Below, piece after piece: positions 44,768 through 54,313 of a DNA stretch of 64,000 bases (its first letter is position 1; each line of letters starts with the position of its first letter). The stretch lies in assembly GCF_002224285.1 (NCBI RefSeq), contig NZ_CP022436.1:1054001-1118000 (forward strand), in the 5' to 3' direction. Under the pieces are notes generated by a model that ran no database searches, was not told the origin of the DNA, and saw only the letters and a list, made by a program, of their open reading frames with translations. The translations under genes and the position numbers were made by a program. Source of the DNA: Arthrobacter sp. YN (GTDB taxonomy: Bacteria > Actinomycetota > Actinomycetes > Actinomycetales > Micrococcaceae).

Positions 44768-45117
44768 CCAAGAGGCCAGTTACAGGACGACCGTGAGGTG
44801 TGGTCAGTCCGATTCGGGGGTTGGCTGCGGAATGTGCTGTGCGCACGGCATGTTGTGCAGCAAGGCCCCGTTTCGGGCGCTCCAGCGAACGAGTCCGCGG
44901 AGGACGGCGGCCCAATGGGCCGCACTCAGACAGGTCACCACTCAAGCGCAGTGGCGTAGCGTGGGATTGTAGAACTGAATAGAACTTGCGACGCCGGGTT
45001 GCCGCCTTTGGGGGCCATCCGGCGTCGTGCTTCGGTCGATCTCCGCCACAAGCGGGAGAGACCATCCGGCAGGACCATCTGCCGGACCGTTTCAAACTGT
45101 ATTAAGGAATCCCGACC
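44768..45117. other. Non-coding leader region of sdaA
   Basis: No gene is supported here. It holds a 9-bp stem (CGACGCCGG at 44989-44997 with CCGGCGTCG at 45019-45027) and a second hairpin (CCGGCAG, six bases, CTGCCGG at about 45068-45088) shortly before sdaA. AAGCGGGAGAGACC at about 45050 recalls the start of a glycine aptamer but nothing after it fits. Confidence 0.5.
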
Positions 45118-46530
45118 ATGGCTGTTGGTGTTTTCGATCTTTTTTCCGTGGGTATTGGCCCGTCGAGTTCGCATACTGTGGGGCCGATGCGCGCTGCTGC
45201 TGTGTTCGCCGGTGAGCTGAAGGACGCTGGTGTCCTGGGCGCGGTGGCCTCGTTGCGCGTTGATCTGTACGGCTCGTTGGCTGCGACGGGTCGTGGCCAC
45301 GGGACCATGACTGCCACGCTGTTGGGCTTGGAGGGTTACCACCCTGAGCTCATTCTGCCGGACGAGGTGGAAGCGCGGCTCGCTGCGATTGCCGAGACGG
45401 GTGTGCTGAACCTGGCTGGTGCGTCCGGTGAGGGTGTGGAGTTGCCGTATGCGGTGGAGGATATGGTGCTGCATCCGTTGACGGTGTTGCCGCGGCATAC
45501 GAACGGGATGAAGTTTGCTGTCTCCGATGCTGAGGGAAACATCGTGCGGGAGGCGACGTTCTTTTCGGTCGGTGGCGGGTTCATTGTCCGTGAGGGTGAG
45601 GAGAACGCGGCTCAGCAGGAGTTGGAGGAGTCGAAGAAGGAGTTGCCGTTGCCTTTTAGGACGGCGGCGGAGTTGATGGGGCGGTGTTCGTCGAAGGGTT
45701 TGGGGATCAGCGACATCATGTTCATCAACGAGCGGGCGTCCCGGTCCGAGGAGGAGATCCGGGAGGGTTTGCTGCATATCTGGTCGGTGATGGAAGCCTG
45801 TGTTGAAACCAGTTTGAAGCGTGAGGGTGTGCTGCCCGGTGGGTTGAAGGTTCGTCGTCGTGCTCCTGATTGGTTGGAGCGGCTGCTGAAGGAGGACAAG
45901 GACCGGAACGATCCGAAGTATTGGCAGGAGTGGGTGAACCTGATCGCCCTGGCCGTCAATGAGGAGAACGCCTCCGGTGGCCGGGTGGTCACGGCGCCGA
46001 CCAATGGTGCTGCGGGGATCATTCCTGCGGTGCTGTATTACGCGTTGAATTATGCTCCGGGCATGGACAAAGCCTCCCAGGCTGATAAGGACGATGTGGT
46101 GGTGAAGTTCCTGCTCACCGCGGGTGCTGTGGGTGTGTTGTATAAGGAGCAGGCGTCCATTTCGGGTGCTGAGGTGGGGTGTCAGGGTGAGGTGGGGTCG
46201 GCGTCGTCGATGGCTGCTGCTGGTTTGGCTGAGGTGATGGGTGGTACTCCGGGGCAGGTGGAGAATGCTGCGGAGATCGCGATGGAACATAATTTGGGGT
46301 TGACGTGTGATCCGATCGGGGGGTTGGTGCAGATTCCGTGTATTGAGCGGAACGCGATCGCGGCGGCGAAGGCTATCAACGCGGCGAAGATGGCGCTCTG
46401 GGGCGACGGAACACACCGGGTCTCGTTGGATGAGGTCATTGTGACCATGCGGGAAACGGGCAAGGACATGTCCCATAAGTACAAAGAAACAGCGATGGGC
46501 GGCCTCGCCGTCAACGTCGTCGAATGCTGA
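45118..46530 (+). CDS. sdaA: L-serine ammonia-lyase (serine dehydratase)
   Basis: The 470-residue single-chain iron-sulfur enzyme converts L-serine to pyruvate and ammonia. [19 protein letters not shown] opens the beta domain; [36 protein letters not shown] and [20 protein letters not shown] are catalytic blocks with the cluster Cys residues. Codon use is unusual: many GTG, TTG, GGT and GCT codons between about 45,600 and 46,390, less C-ending than gcvPTH. Together with the gcv genes it channels glycine and serine into one-carbon units and pyruvate. Confidence 0.97.
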   Translation: MAVGVFDLFSVGIGPSSSHTVGPMRAAAVFAGELKDAGVLGAVASLRVDLYGSLAATGRGHGTMTATLLGLEGYHPELILPDEVEARLAAIAETGVLNLAGASGEGVELPYAVEDMVLHPLTVLPRHTNGMKFAVSDAEGNIVREATFFSVGGGFIVREGEENAAQQELEESKKELPLPFRTAAELMGRCSSKGLGISDIMFINERASRSEEEIREGLLHIWSVMEACVETSLKREGVLPGGLKVRRRAPDWLERLLKEDKDRNDPKYWQEWVNLIALAVNEENASGGRVVTAPTNGAAGIIPAVLYYALNYAPGMDKASQADKDDVVVKFLLTAGAVGVLYKEQASISGAEVGCQGEVGSASSMAAAGLAEVMGGTPGQVENAAEIAMEHNLGLTCDPIGGLVQIPCIERNAIAAAKAINAAKMALWGDGTHRVSLDEVIVTMRETGKDMSHKYKETAMGGLAVNVVEC

Positions 46531-46568
46531 GTCTGTTTACTGTCAGTGCCTAGTGCCATGCTGTATCC

Positions 46569-47390
46569 ATGAGCGGGGGATACGACAGGGATTTTTTGAG
46601 GGCACGCCTTGAGCTGCCCAGTCCGTCGGCAACGACGATTCTTTTGGACTACATCCACTTCTCCGTGCGCTTCCGGGCTGCCCGGAAGCTCGCGGCGATC
46701 GTGGGGGTCAACATCCACGGCAAGGAACTGAATCCACTGGCCCGTGAGGGCACCTGGCATTTCGACGACAGGATTCCCAGGGGACAGCAGGCCGGGCCGG
46801 ACGTTTACAAGAACAATGCTTTTGACCGCGGCCACCTGGTGAGACGTCTGGATCCCGTCTGGGGTGACGCGGCCACGGCCAAGAAAGCCAACCAGGACAC
46901 GTTTGCCTTCACCAACGCTGCGCCGCAGGTGGATGACTTCAACCAAGGCAAAGAGCTGTGGGTAGGGCTCGAGGATCACGTGCTGAGCCACGCCGATGCC
47001 CACGACGCCAAGCTCAGCGTTTTCACGGGACCCGTCTTCCTTGACGATGACCAGCCCTACCGCGGCGTCCAGATCCCGCGGAAGTTCTGGAAGATCGCGG
47101 CCTGGACCAACGATGCCAAGCTGGCCGCCGTCGGGTTCGTCCTTGACCAATCGCCGCTGCTGGGCAAAGTGGAACTGAAAAGGGCCATCGACCAGAAGCT
47201 TCTGGAAGGGGAGCCACCCCCGCTGGGACCGTTCCGGACCTTCCAGGTTCCCATTGGGCAGATAGCAGACCTGACAGGACTGAGCCTTAGCAGGCTCACC
47301 AACGCGGACCGGCTCGTCAGCGGCCAGCGTGAACTGGGCAGGCAGCCGAAGGCGATCCAGTTGGAGAGCCCGGACCAGATCCGCTTGTAG
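46569..47390 (+). CDS. DNA/RNA non-specific endonuclease (NUC1 family)
   Basis: A 273-residue beta-beta-alpha-metal nuclease. The catalytic motif NNAFDRGHLVRRLD (DRGHL, His as general base) is near residue 92, and the downstream FTNAAPQVDDFNQG supplies the metal-binding Asn. No signal peptide is visible, so it would act inside the cell or be exported by another route. No immunity gene is evident next to it. The family is widely used as nucleases or toxins; the role here is unknown. Confidence 0.9.
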   Translation: MSGGYDRDFLRARLELPSPSATTILLDYIHFSVRFRAARKLAAIVGVNIHGKELNPLAREGTWHFDDRIPRGQQAGPDVYKNNAFDRGHLVRRLDPVWGDAATAKKANQDTFAFTNAAPQVDDFNQGKELWVGLEDHVLSHADAHDAKLSVFTGPVFLDDDQPYRGVQIPRKFWKIAAWTNDAKLAAVGFVLDQSPLLGKVELKRAIDQKLLEGEPPPLGPFRTFQVPIGQIADLTGLSLSRLTNADRLVSGQRELGRQPKAIQLESPDQIRL

Positions 47391-48093
47391 GCATCTAAGA
47401 GCCCTCTATGCCGCATCGGGTGCAAGCACTATTCCTCCGGTTGACTCATCAAGAAAGGGCCGGGTTCAGGACGGGGTGCTCGAGCTGACGGGCTGGCATC
47501 GGGACTTTCCGCGTTCATTATCGCGGTATGCAGTGGATCCTCGTGCTGTGCCGGTCCGATACCAAGCTGGGGTCCTTGCGGCATGCAGCATGTACTCGCT
47601 GTTTTCCCGTTACCCTCGCCCGTTCCCGCCCTGGAACAGTAACGACGGCGCCCGGGTAGACCAGAAGAACTGGGCGCCGATCCGCGAACAAGTCGGCTCC
47701 TTGCGCGACGACACCGGCTGAAGTGGTCTTGCGGCTCGCAGGTAACCACAGCACACAGTGACCCTGAGAAAGAGAAGACTGTGCCGAAGACCAGTGACGT
47801 CTCTGCTGTTTGACGACCATCCTCATGGAACCAAAGGTCACAAGTTGATTACATGTTGTAACTTCTGCGTCATGATTTTGAGTCAACGGTTTCCATATTT
47901 TCGGTTTGCATTAAATTGTGGAATCTGTTTGACTCGGCAAGGATTCACAAATCGATGGTTGTATTGCACTTGAAATCAGGAGCTGCCCGGTCTGGTTATT
48001 CTGCGGATAGCTTCGGGCATTTTCCGGATTGATGCGTGATTTGAGGCCTGGCGACGACTGGCAGTCCTCGTAACTTATTGAGGGGAATACGTT
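47391..48093. other. Non-coding, AT-richer gap of 703 bases
   Basis: I find no convincing gene between the nuclease and the small peptide. Base composition becomes visibly AT-richer from about 47,800 (runs such as TTGATTACATGTTGTAAC). This suggests a foreign or decayed segment. A 130-codon rightward frame and a 106-codon leftward frame here look spurious. Confidence 0.5.
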
Positions 48094-48252
48094 ATGAAAG
48101 AAAAACTCATTGCCGGAGCTCTGGGAGCTGTAGTCGGCACGATTTTTTCGGTGATCGCGACTCCGATAGCTGGCCTGGGTATAGGCATTGCCGTCTTCGG
48201 CGGCGCACTGTCTGATTTCTCCCGGCAAAAGCGTCGCCGGGTCAAAGGCTAG
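48094..48252 (+). CDS. Small hydrophobic peptide, bacteriocin-like
   Basis: A 52-residue peptide starting MKEKLIAGALGAVVG with a hydrophobic, Gly/Ala/Ile-rich centre and a very basic tail (RQKRRRVKG). GAVVG is a GxxxG motif of the kind found in two-peptide class IIb bacteriocins. GAGGGG about eight bases upstream supports translation. It lies in an AT-richer patch, 163 bases before a broken peptide-type ABC exporter. A small membrane protein or holin-like function cannot be excluded; I recognise no exact family. Confidence 0.5.
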   Translation: MKEKLIAGALGAVVGTIFSVIATPIAGLGIGIAVFGGALSDFSRQKRRRVKG

Positions 48253-48415
48253 CGTCGCCACACTAACTCACTTGAGGACCTAATTAGGCTCCTTCGTAGA
48301 TTCTTTCACCCTGGTCGTTCTTTGGTGCGCCCGGAAGAGCCCGCTGCGTCAAGCAGCGCACGCTGAAAGTAATTGGCTGACTTAGCCTTTGCCGTACTCA
48401 TAAAGTCAGTCCATT

Positions 48416-49099
48416 ATGCCCATTTGGGGAGGGTGCTTTCCGGCGCCCAAGCTCGTTGCGGGCGCTGTCGATTCCCTGTTCGTGATTGTCTTCGTGATCT
48501 ACGTTTTGGCCGTTTCTCCGCTGTTCGCGGTCCTGACTGTTCTGGCTTCTGTTTTTCCCGTCGGCATTGTCCTTGCTATTCGACGTCCTATATTGGCCGC
48601 AAACAGACGTGAGATAGCCGCTGATTCACAAGTACAGGCATTTGCTGTTGATGCTGTGCGCAGTATCGAACAACTTGCCGCATTCCGTCAGATGGGTGCT
48701 GTGTACGCGGAGTGGCAAAGACTCTTTTCAAGCTATTTCCTATATGCCGGAAAGCGACGACGTTTGGACGCAGCGGCCCAATGGATCGTTGCCTTTTCCC
48801 GGCTCGCAACGCCTTTGCTCCTCCTTGTGGTCGGAGCACTCTTGTCTGCCGACGGGTCCATCAGCATTGGCTCAGTATTTACACTGTCCGTTCTGGCTGG
48901 CTTCGTCCTGACACCTGTGTATAACCTCGTTTCGCTAGTTCGTGATGTGCAGAGCCTTCGCGTTCATTTGGACAGGATGAATGACATCCTGGAAGAGGGA
49001 GTTGGGAGCAACAAATGCCTTCTACCGAGGACTACTACAGGCCCCCGGGATGTGTCGCAGGGTGCGGACAAGAGTGAACAATCCAGCGCGGGGAGATGA
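48416..49099 (+). pseudogene. Truncated ABC exporter membrane domain
   Basis: The 227 residues contain the later half of an exporter-type transmembrane domain: helices around LVAGAVDSLFVIVFVIYVLA, the intracellular loop VDAVRSIEQLAAFRQMGA then EWQRLFSSY, and the last helices (LLLVVGALLSADGSISIGS). The loop resembles peptidase-containing bacteriocin exporters (PCAT/NHLP type). The N-terminal peptidase and first helices are missing, and the ATPase domain that should follow RMNDILEE is absent. It is a remnant. Confidence 0.65.
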
Positions 49100-49262
49100 T
49101 CAACGGTGGTGCTGATGGTCCGGCCGTGCGCCTCTTCTTGCTTGCCCTCCCGGACCCGGCTTCGCCGGGGGCAGCGATTACAACGCCTCAGCTACCCATG
49201 CCCGCCAGCCAGTCCCAGCCCGGAATCGCCGATTTCGCTTGGCCCGATAGACTTGGAGCTGC

Positions 49263-50399
49263 ATGCCGCATGCGCACTTCGCTTTTGAACACTGCACCAA
49301 AACCCTGAGATTGGACACGGCCACCTTGCGAGAATTTACCGCCCGCTTTGCCACCGCCGAGGAAATCGATAACTGGGACAAGCACGTCACGGCGAACCCC
49401 AACGGCGGCAACATGCTGCAGTCGGACGCCTACGCGGCAGTCAAGGACGGTAACGGCTGGTTGGTCCGCCGCCTGGTGGTGGAGACCTCCGATTACTCCA
49501 GCTACAACCTCCTCTTGGAAAAGAAGTTCCCGGTCATGGGCCGGCTTTGGTACCTGATCAAGGGCCCGGACGCTGCCGCCGTGGAAGACATCAGCCCCAT
49601 GCTCAAGGCCATCTCCACCCTGGCCAAGGAGCAGAAGATGAACGTCTTCACCATCAAGATCGAGCCGGACGTCGTTGAATCGCCAGAGGGTGCAGCACAA
49701 CTCAAGGCCGCCGGACTGGTCAAGGCTCCCAATATCCAGTCCAACGACTCCACCGCGCTGCTGGACATCTCGGCGCCCGCCAACGAGGTCCTCCGCAGCA
49801 TCTCCTCACGCGCCCGCAACGCTGTCCGCAGGGCCGAACGCGAAGGGTGCGAGGTTGTGCAGGGAGAGCCCGGCGAGGACAGTTACCGCAAGCTGTACGC
49901 CCTCATGCGGAACACCATGGACGCTAAAGGTGCCATGCCGCTGCGGAGCTACGAGTACTACGCAAAGTTCTGGGAAGAGTTCTCCAGCCGCGGGCAGGGC
50001 CACTTCTTCTTCGTCCATGAGGACGGCGCACCCAGTGTTGGTGCTTTCGTGATCAGCTACGGGTCAAAGGCCACGTACAAGGACGGTGGATCCACCCAGA
50101 ACCGTAAGCAGTACGGCGATTCCCACCTGGTCCAGTGGGCAGCGATCCAGCGCATGCAGGAGCTCGGCTGCGTGGAGTACGACTTCTGCGGTACGCCGCC
50201 TGCCGCAAGGATCAAGGACAAGAGCCACCCGCTCTACGGCCTGGGATCGTTCAAGACGAGCTTCACCAAGACCGTCACGGACTTTGTGGGCTGCTACGAC
50301 CTCGTCCTCGGACCTGTCCGATACAAGCTGTGGCTCAAGGGTGCGGAACGCATCTTCCGCCGACTCGAGACCATGCGCACCGGCGGCCAGTTCTACTGA
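49263..50399 (+). CDS. FemX-like peptidoglycan interpeptide bridge ligase 1
   Basis: A 378-residue tandem-GNAT protein of the FemABX family. SSRARNAVRRAEREGCEV is the conserved R-rich region after the first GNAT lobe; FFFVHEDGAPSVGAFVISYG, QWAAIQRMQELGC and YDFCGTPP are typical of the second lobe. These enzymes add amino acids from tRNA to the lipid-linked peptide stem. Arthrobacter walls often have a Lys-linked Ala/Ser/Thr bridge. The first 20 residues are unlike family members, so translation may begin slightly downstream. No coiled-coil arm is obvious, unlike its neighbour. Confidence 0.88.
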   Translation: MPHAHFAFEHCTKTLRLDTATLREFTARFATAEEIDNWDKHVTANPNGGNMLQSDAYAAVKDGNGWLVRRLVVETSDYSSYNLLLEKKFPVMGRLWYLIKGPDAAAVEDISPMLKAISTLAKEQKMNVFTIKIEPDVVESPEGAAQLKAAGLVKAPNIQSNDSTALLDISAPANEVLRSISSRARNAVRRAEREGCEVVQGEPGEDSYRKLYALMRNTMDAKGAMPLRSYEYYAKFWEEFSSRGQGHFFFVHEDGAPSVGAFVISYGSKATYKDGGSTQNRKQYGDSHLVQWAAIQRMQELGCVEYDFCGTPPAARIKDKSHPLYGLGSFKTSFTKTVTDFVGCYDLVLGPVRYKLWLKGAERIFRRLETMRTGGQFY

Positions 50400-50486
50400 C
50401 GGCCACAACAGCCAGCAAGCCAACCAACTTCAGGCCCGCCCCGGCCACCAACGGGTGCAAATCTACTTTTAGGTGAGGTAATTTCT

Positions 50487-51830
50487 TTGACTCCGATTGA
50501 GGCTGGAACCGCCATGGAATTCGTGATTCTCAGTGACGCTGATTTCGAGACCTTTGCCAAGGGACACCCGCAGGGGAGCTTCATCCAGTCCATGGACCTC
50601 ACGCGATTCCAGCGTGCCCGTGGCCAGGAAGTGGAGCTCTTCGGGATCAGGCAGAGTGGCAGCCTGATCGCTGCGGGAAAGCTCGTCTACTCGTCCAACC
50701 GCCTGGGCTACAAAATCGCAGACTGCGCCAAGGGACCACTGATGGACTACAGCGACCCCACGGTGGTGCGCTTCGTCGTCGAGCAGTTGAAAAAGCACGC
50801 AGCCTCGAAGAAGGCCGCTGAACTGCGGATCTCACCCAACATCCGGTACATCGCGCGCGACGAAGAGGGCGCAGAGCACCCCGAGGTGGAGGACAACCGG
50901 CCCCTGCTCAAGGAATTCGAGGGTTTGGGCTTCAAGCACCAAGGCTTCGACATGAACTTCGCCAACATCAACTGGATGTTCATCAAACAGCTCGACGGGA
51001 TTGCAGATTCCGAAGAGCTCATCATGGGCATGAACTACCGCACCCGCAAGGCCATCCGTAAAGCCGAGAAGAACGGTGTGTACCTGGAACAGGCCACGCT
51101 GGAAACGTTGGATGAGTTCTACAACGCGCTGAGTACCGCCGGAGATGAGAAGGGCTTCACGTACCGCGAACGCGAGTACTACGAGCAGCTGCTCCGCAAC
51201 ACCTCGGACGAGTTCACCAAGCTCATGATGGCCAAGATCAACATCCCTGAGTACCGGGCGTCCATCACGGAACGGCTGGAGGCTGAATCAAAGACCCTCG
51301 CAGACCTCAAGCGTGAAGTCGAAGAGACTGGCAGCAAGAAGAAGGCCAACCGCGTCAAGGTAGTCCAGGACCTCGTGGACAGCTATGAGCGCAGCCTCAA
51401 GGACATCGAACGCTTCCCGGACTCCGTAGGCGTGGCCACTGTGGCTGCCATCCACTTCGCATGCTCGGGCGACGAACTGGTGTGCGTCATTGGCGGCACC
51501 GTGCAGGACTATATCTACTTCAACGGCGCTACGTCCCTGTACTGGGGCATGATGCTGCACGCGCTCAACAACGGATACTCGCGCTACAACTTCTACGGCA
51601 CGTTCGGTATCCAAGGCCAGGATGAGACCGGCCACGGCGGCTACGAATTCAAGAAGGGATTCGGGGGCGAGGTGGTCCAGCTGGTGGGGGACTTCGTTGC
51701 ACCGGTGAACCCGCTCATCTTCAACGCCTACCGCGTGGTCAGGAAGCTCGCAGGCGCTGCCCAGACAGTACTGGGACGATTGCCACTGGAGAAATTGCCG
51801 GTAGTAGGAAAATTTCGGAGGAACCGCTAA
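50487..51830 (+). CDS. FemX-like peptidoglycan interpeptide bridge ligase 2
   Basis: A 447-residue FemABX protein. MNYRTRKAIRKAEKNGVYLE is the Fem hallmark after lobe 1, AESKTLADLKREVEETGSKK and the following helices form the tRNA-synthetase-like coiled-coil arm (about residues 265-310), and IQGQDETGHGGYEFKKGFGG closes lobe 2. It probably adds a second residue to the bridge after its upstream paralogue. I keep TTG 50487, preceded by GGTGAGG; ATG 50514 is an alternative. It is followed by thrE 27 bases later. Confidence 0.88.
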   Translation: MTPIEAGTAMEFVILSDADFETFAKGHPQGSFIQSMDLTRFQRARGQEVELFGIRQSGSLIAAGKLVYSSNRLGYKIADCAKGPLMDYSDPTVVRFVVEQLKKHAASKKAAELRISPNIRYIARDEEGAEHPEVEDNRPLLKEFEGLGFKHQGFDMNFANINWMFIKQLDGIADSEELIMGMNYRTRKAIRKAEKNGVYLEQATLETLDEFYNALSTAGDEKGFTYREREYYEQLLRNTSDEFTKLMMAKINIPEYRASITERLEAESKTLADLKREVEETGSKKKANRVKVVQDLVDSYERSLKDIERFPDSVGVATVAAIHFACSGDELVCVIGGTVQDYIYFNGATSLYWGMMLHALNNGYSRYNFYGTFGIQGQDETGHGGYEFKKGFGGEVVQLVGDFVAPVNPLIFNAYRVVRKLAGAAQTVLGRLPLEKLPVVGKFRRNR

Positions 51831-51857
51831 TCACACAAGCCAAGGGAGGATCACCGC

Positions 51858-53345
51858 GTGACTGAACGCCCCGACGGGTCCGCCAGCAGGCCCCATACTG
51901 ACGGGTTGCCCAAAACCCAGCCGCTCAGGCCATCCCAGGTCCGGCAAAACGTCAACGCCAAGCGCATGCTCATGCGTCTTGTCCAAGGTGACAGTCCGCC
52001 CACGGCGCCCATGAACATCGTGGACCGCTTGGCGGGAAGCCCTTATGCCAACCCCACCATCCAGGTAGTGGGAGTGGACGCATCGGCCCGCAAGACCATC
52101 GACTTCGCCCTGCATCTGGCGGAAGTCATGTTCCGCTATGGGGCGGGCGCCCTTGAAGTTGAGACGAGCATGATCGCTGTGACGGCCGCCCTCGGTCTGA
52201 AGAACGTTGAAGTGGACATCACCAACCAGTCGGTGGCCATCAACTACGCTCCCAAGGACCAGACGCCCATCACGCTGCTGCGCGTTGTTCGATCCTGGAC
52301 CAACAACTACGCCGGCCTGGCACAGGTGCACCAGTTGGTCACTGACATCGTGGCCGGGGGAGTGGGCCGCGATGAGGCCGTGCGCCGCTTGAACGAGATC
52401 ATCCGCAGCGCCAAGCCCTTCCCGCGCTGGATGGTGACCATTGCCTTCGGCATCTTCTCCGCGGTTTTCGTGGGCGTCCTGGGCGGTGGCCTGGGCGCAT
52501 CTGCGGTGGCCTTCTGCTCCAATATCCTGATCAGCCTGCTCTCACGCCAGCTTGCACGGTGGCGGACAGCAGACTTCTTCAACACCATGGCGTGCGCGTT
52601 CCTGGTTACCTTTATCGCGCTGATGCTGCGGTGGGCGGGTGTGGACATTGCTCCGTCCATTGTGGTTGCCGGCGGAATCCTGCTGTTGCTGCCAACGGGG
52701 CGACTTGTCTCGTCTGTCCAGGATGCGATCAACGGCTTCCCGGTGACTGCAGCCGGCCGATTCCTTTCCACGGCGCTGACATTCGGTGCCATCGTGGCAG
52801 GCATCGGCGTCGCAGTGGTGGTCGGAACGCTGATCGGCAGCGAGGTCCTGGACGTCACGGATACATTCCCCGATGCGTATCCCTTATGGGGTCAGGCCAT
52901 CCTGATCGCGATCGCGGTGGTGGCCATCGGAGTCACCGAACAAACGCAAATGCGTCTGTTATTCCCGACGGCGGCAGTCGGCATCGTGGGCTTCTTCGTT
53001 CTGTGGGGGGCTGGGGCCGCCGGGCTCGGCGACCGCCTCTCACCCGCCGTCGCGGCCGTGGTCATTGGCCTGCTGGGACGGGTAGTGGCGCTCAAACTCG
53101 GAGCGCCGCAGCTGGTGGTTGCAGTTCCGGCCGCGTTGATCCTGCTTCCCGGCCTCACTATATTCCGGTCCATGTATGTTTTGACCGTTGAAGAGGGAGA
53201 CATTCTGCTGGGTGCGGGCGGCATGCTGAACGCAGGGGCGATTGTCCTGGGCGTGGCTGCGGGCATCGTGCTCGGCGACAACCTCGCCCGGCCCCTGACC
53301 AAGGGGCTGTCCAGCAACGAGCGGCGCAGGGTCCGCAGGCGATAA
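51858..53345 (+). CDS. thrE: Threonine/serine exporter (ThrE-like)
   Basis: A 495-residue exporter. The N-terminal soluble part (residues 1-170; FALHLAEVMFRYGAGALEVE) is the ThrE domain fused to ten hydrophobic helices, the usual single-chain arrangement of Corynebacterium ThrE. It exports Thr and Ser, driven by the proton gradient. Its position beside two cell-wall ligases and 5 kb from sdaA fits a cluster that manages serine pools; that link is inference. A terminator follows. Confidence 0.92.
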   Translation: MTERPDGSASRPHTDGLPKTQPLRPSQVRQNVNAKRMLMRLVQGDSPPTAPMNIVDRLAGSPYANPTIQVVGVDASARKTIDFALHLAEVMFRYGAGALEVETSMIAVTAALGLKNVEVDITNQSVAINYAPKDQTPITLLRVVRSWTNNYAGLAQVHQLVTDIVAGGVGRDEAVRRLNEIIRSAKPFPRWMVTIAFGIFSAVFVGVLGGGLGASAVAFCSNILISLLSRQLARWRTADFFNTMACAFLVTFIALMLRWAGVDIAPSIVVAGGILLLLPTGRLVSSVQDAINGFPVTAAGRFLSTALTFGAIVAGIGVAVVVGTLIGSEVLDVTDTFPDAYPLWGQAILIAIAVVAIGVTEQTQMRLLFPTAAVGIVGFFVLWGAGAAGLGDRLSPAVAAVVIGLLGRVVALKLGAPQLVVAVPAALILLPGLTIFRSMYVLTVEEGDILLGAGGMLNAGAIVLGVAAGIVLGDNLARPLTKGLSSNERRRVRRR

Positions 53346-53356
53346 GTGACAAAACA

Positions 53357-53388
53357 CGAACGGCGCTGCCATGAGGCAGCGCCGTTCG
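53357..53388. terminator. Terminator between thrE and SIP genes
   Basis: CGAACGGCGCTGCC, loop ATGA, GGCAGCGCCGTTCG: a perfect 14-bp stem between convergent genes. Confidence 0.88.
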
Positions 53389-53421
53389 GCTTTAAGAGCT
53401 GAAGCTGGATCTGTGCCGAAT

Positions 53422-54261
53422 CTAGATCTGTCCGACCGGAAGCTTCTTCTCGGCTTGGAACACTTCCTCCACACGACCCTGTGCCCAGTAGCCGGACAGT
53501 GACACCTGGGAACGCTCCAATCCCCGCTGGACGAAGAAGATCTCACGGAGACCCTTCATGTAACCCCGCTCGCCGTGGGCAAAAACGTCCACCCGGCCGG
53601 GCAGCCATTCGGTGGTGCGCAGGGCTTCGAGCAGCAAGTCACTGGAGCCCGCGGGTACTCCGTTGCGCTGCAGCCAGTGCAGCGTCACGCCGGCGGGGGC
53701 GGAAATGGGCAGGATGTCAGCCTCGTTGTCCACTTCCAGGAACACCGTTCCGCGGGCATCGGGGGCAAGAGTCTCAACGCATGCTGCGATGGCAGGGATC
53801 GCGGCATCGTCGCCGGCGAACAAGTACCAGTCGGCGTCGGGGGCCGGGTTGTAGGCACCGCCGGGACCTGTGAAGACCACCGAATCGCCGGGCTCGGCTG
53901 CTGCTGCCCAAGGACCTGCCAGCCCTTCGTCGCCGTGCACCACAAAGTCGATGGCCAGTTCCTGGGCTTCAAGGTCCACCCAACGGATGGTGTAGGTCCT
54001 GGTGTGCGGCCACAGCTCCCGCGGCATGGTCTCGCGGATGGCCCACAGGTCCAGCGGAAGCTCGTACTCGACACCGGGCTGGGGAAAGACGATCTTGACA
54101 TAGCGGTCCACGTACTGGTTGTTCGCGTAGTCACTGAACCCCGGTCCGCCGGCCACGATCCGCACCATATGCGGCGAAAGGCGTTCGTTCCGCAGGACGG
54201 TCAGGTTGACCTGCGGGCGGGTTGTGCGGGTGGCGGACGAAGTCACGGGGAGAGCAGACAT
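53422..54261 (-). CDS. Siderophore-interacting protein (ferric-siderophore reductase, SIP family)
   Basis: A 279-residue flavin reductase-like protein. WPHTRTYTIRWVDLEAQEL is the FAD-binding RTYTxR motif, GPWAAAAEPGDSVVFTGPGG follows, and WYLFAGDDAAIPAI is the NAD-binding block. It reduces ferric siderophores in the cytoplasm to release iron. An IdeR/DtxR-type iron box ends next to the start codon, so the gene should be repressed when iron is plentiful. A leaderless transcript is likely. Confidence 0.93.
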   Translation of the reverse strand: MSALPVTSSATRTTRPQVNLTVLRNERLSPHMVRIVAGGPGFSDYANNQYVDRYVKIVFPQPGVEYELPLDLWAIRETMPRELWPHTRTYTIRWVDLEAQELAIDFVVHGDEGLAGPWAAAAEPGDSVVFTGPGGAYNPAPDADWYLFAGDDAAIPAIAACVETLAPDARGTVFLEVDNEADILPISAPAGVTLHWLQRNGVPAGSSDLLLEALRTTEWLPGRVDVFAHGERGYMKGLREIFFVQRGLERSQVSLSGYWAQGRVEEVFQAEKKLPVGQI

Positions 54262-54280
54262 GTAGGTAAGCCTAAGCTAA
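54262..54280 (-). promoter_or_regulatory. IdeR/DtxR iron box
   Basis: On the minus strand the 19 bases read TTAGCTTAGGCTTACCTAC, matching the DtxR-family consensus TTAGGTTAGGCTAACCTAA at 16 of 19 positions. It directly abuts the SIP start codon. Confidence 0.9.
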
Positions 54281-54313
54281 TTTCCTGCACGTCCGCTGGG
54301 GATGAGTCGAAAG

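Noticed and set aside
45050-45117. Possible second glycine riboswitch upstream of sdaA
   Set aside because: It has AAGCGGGAGAGACC, but lacks the later GGAGCAA and CTCTCAGG blocks needed for an aptamer.
47329-47749. 130-codon rightward and 106-codon leftward frames after the nuclease gene
   Set aside because: The first overlaps the nuclease's end in another frame, the second has no ribosome site; composition does not look coding.
48342-48358. CGCTGC-GTCAA-GCAGCG hairpin as a terminator of the small-peptide gene
   Set aside because: It is about 90 bases downstream, has a 6-bp stem and no T tract; not strong enough to call.
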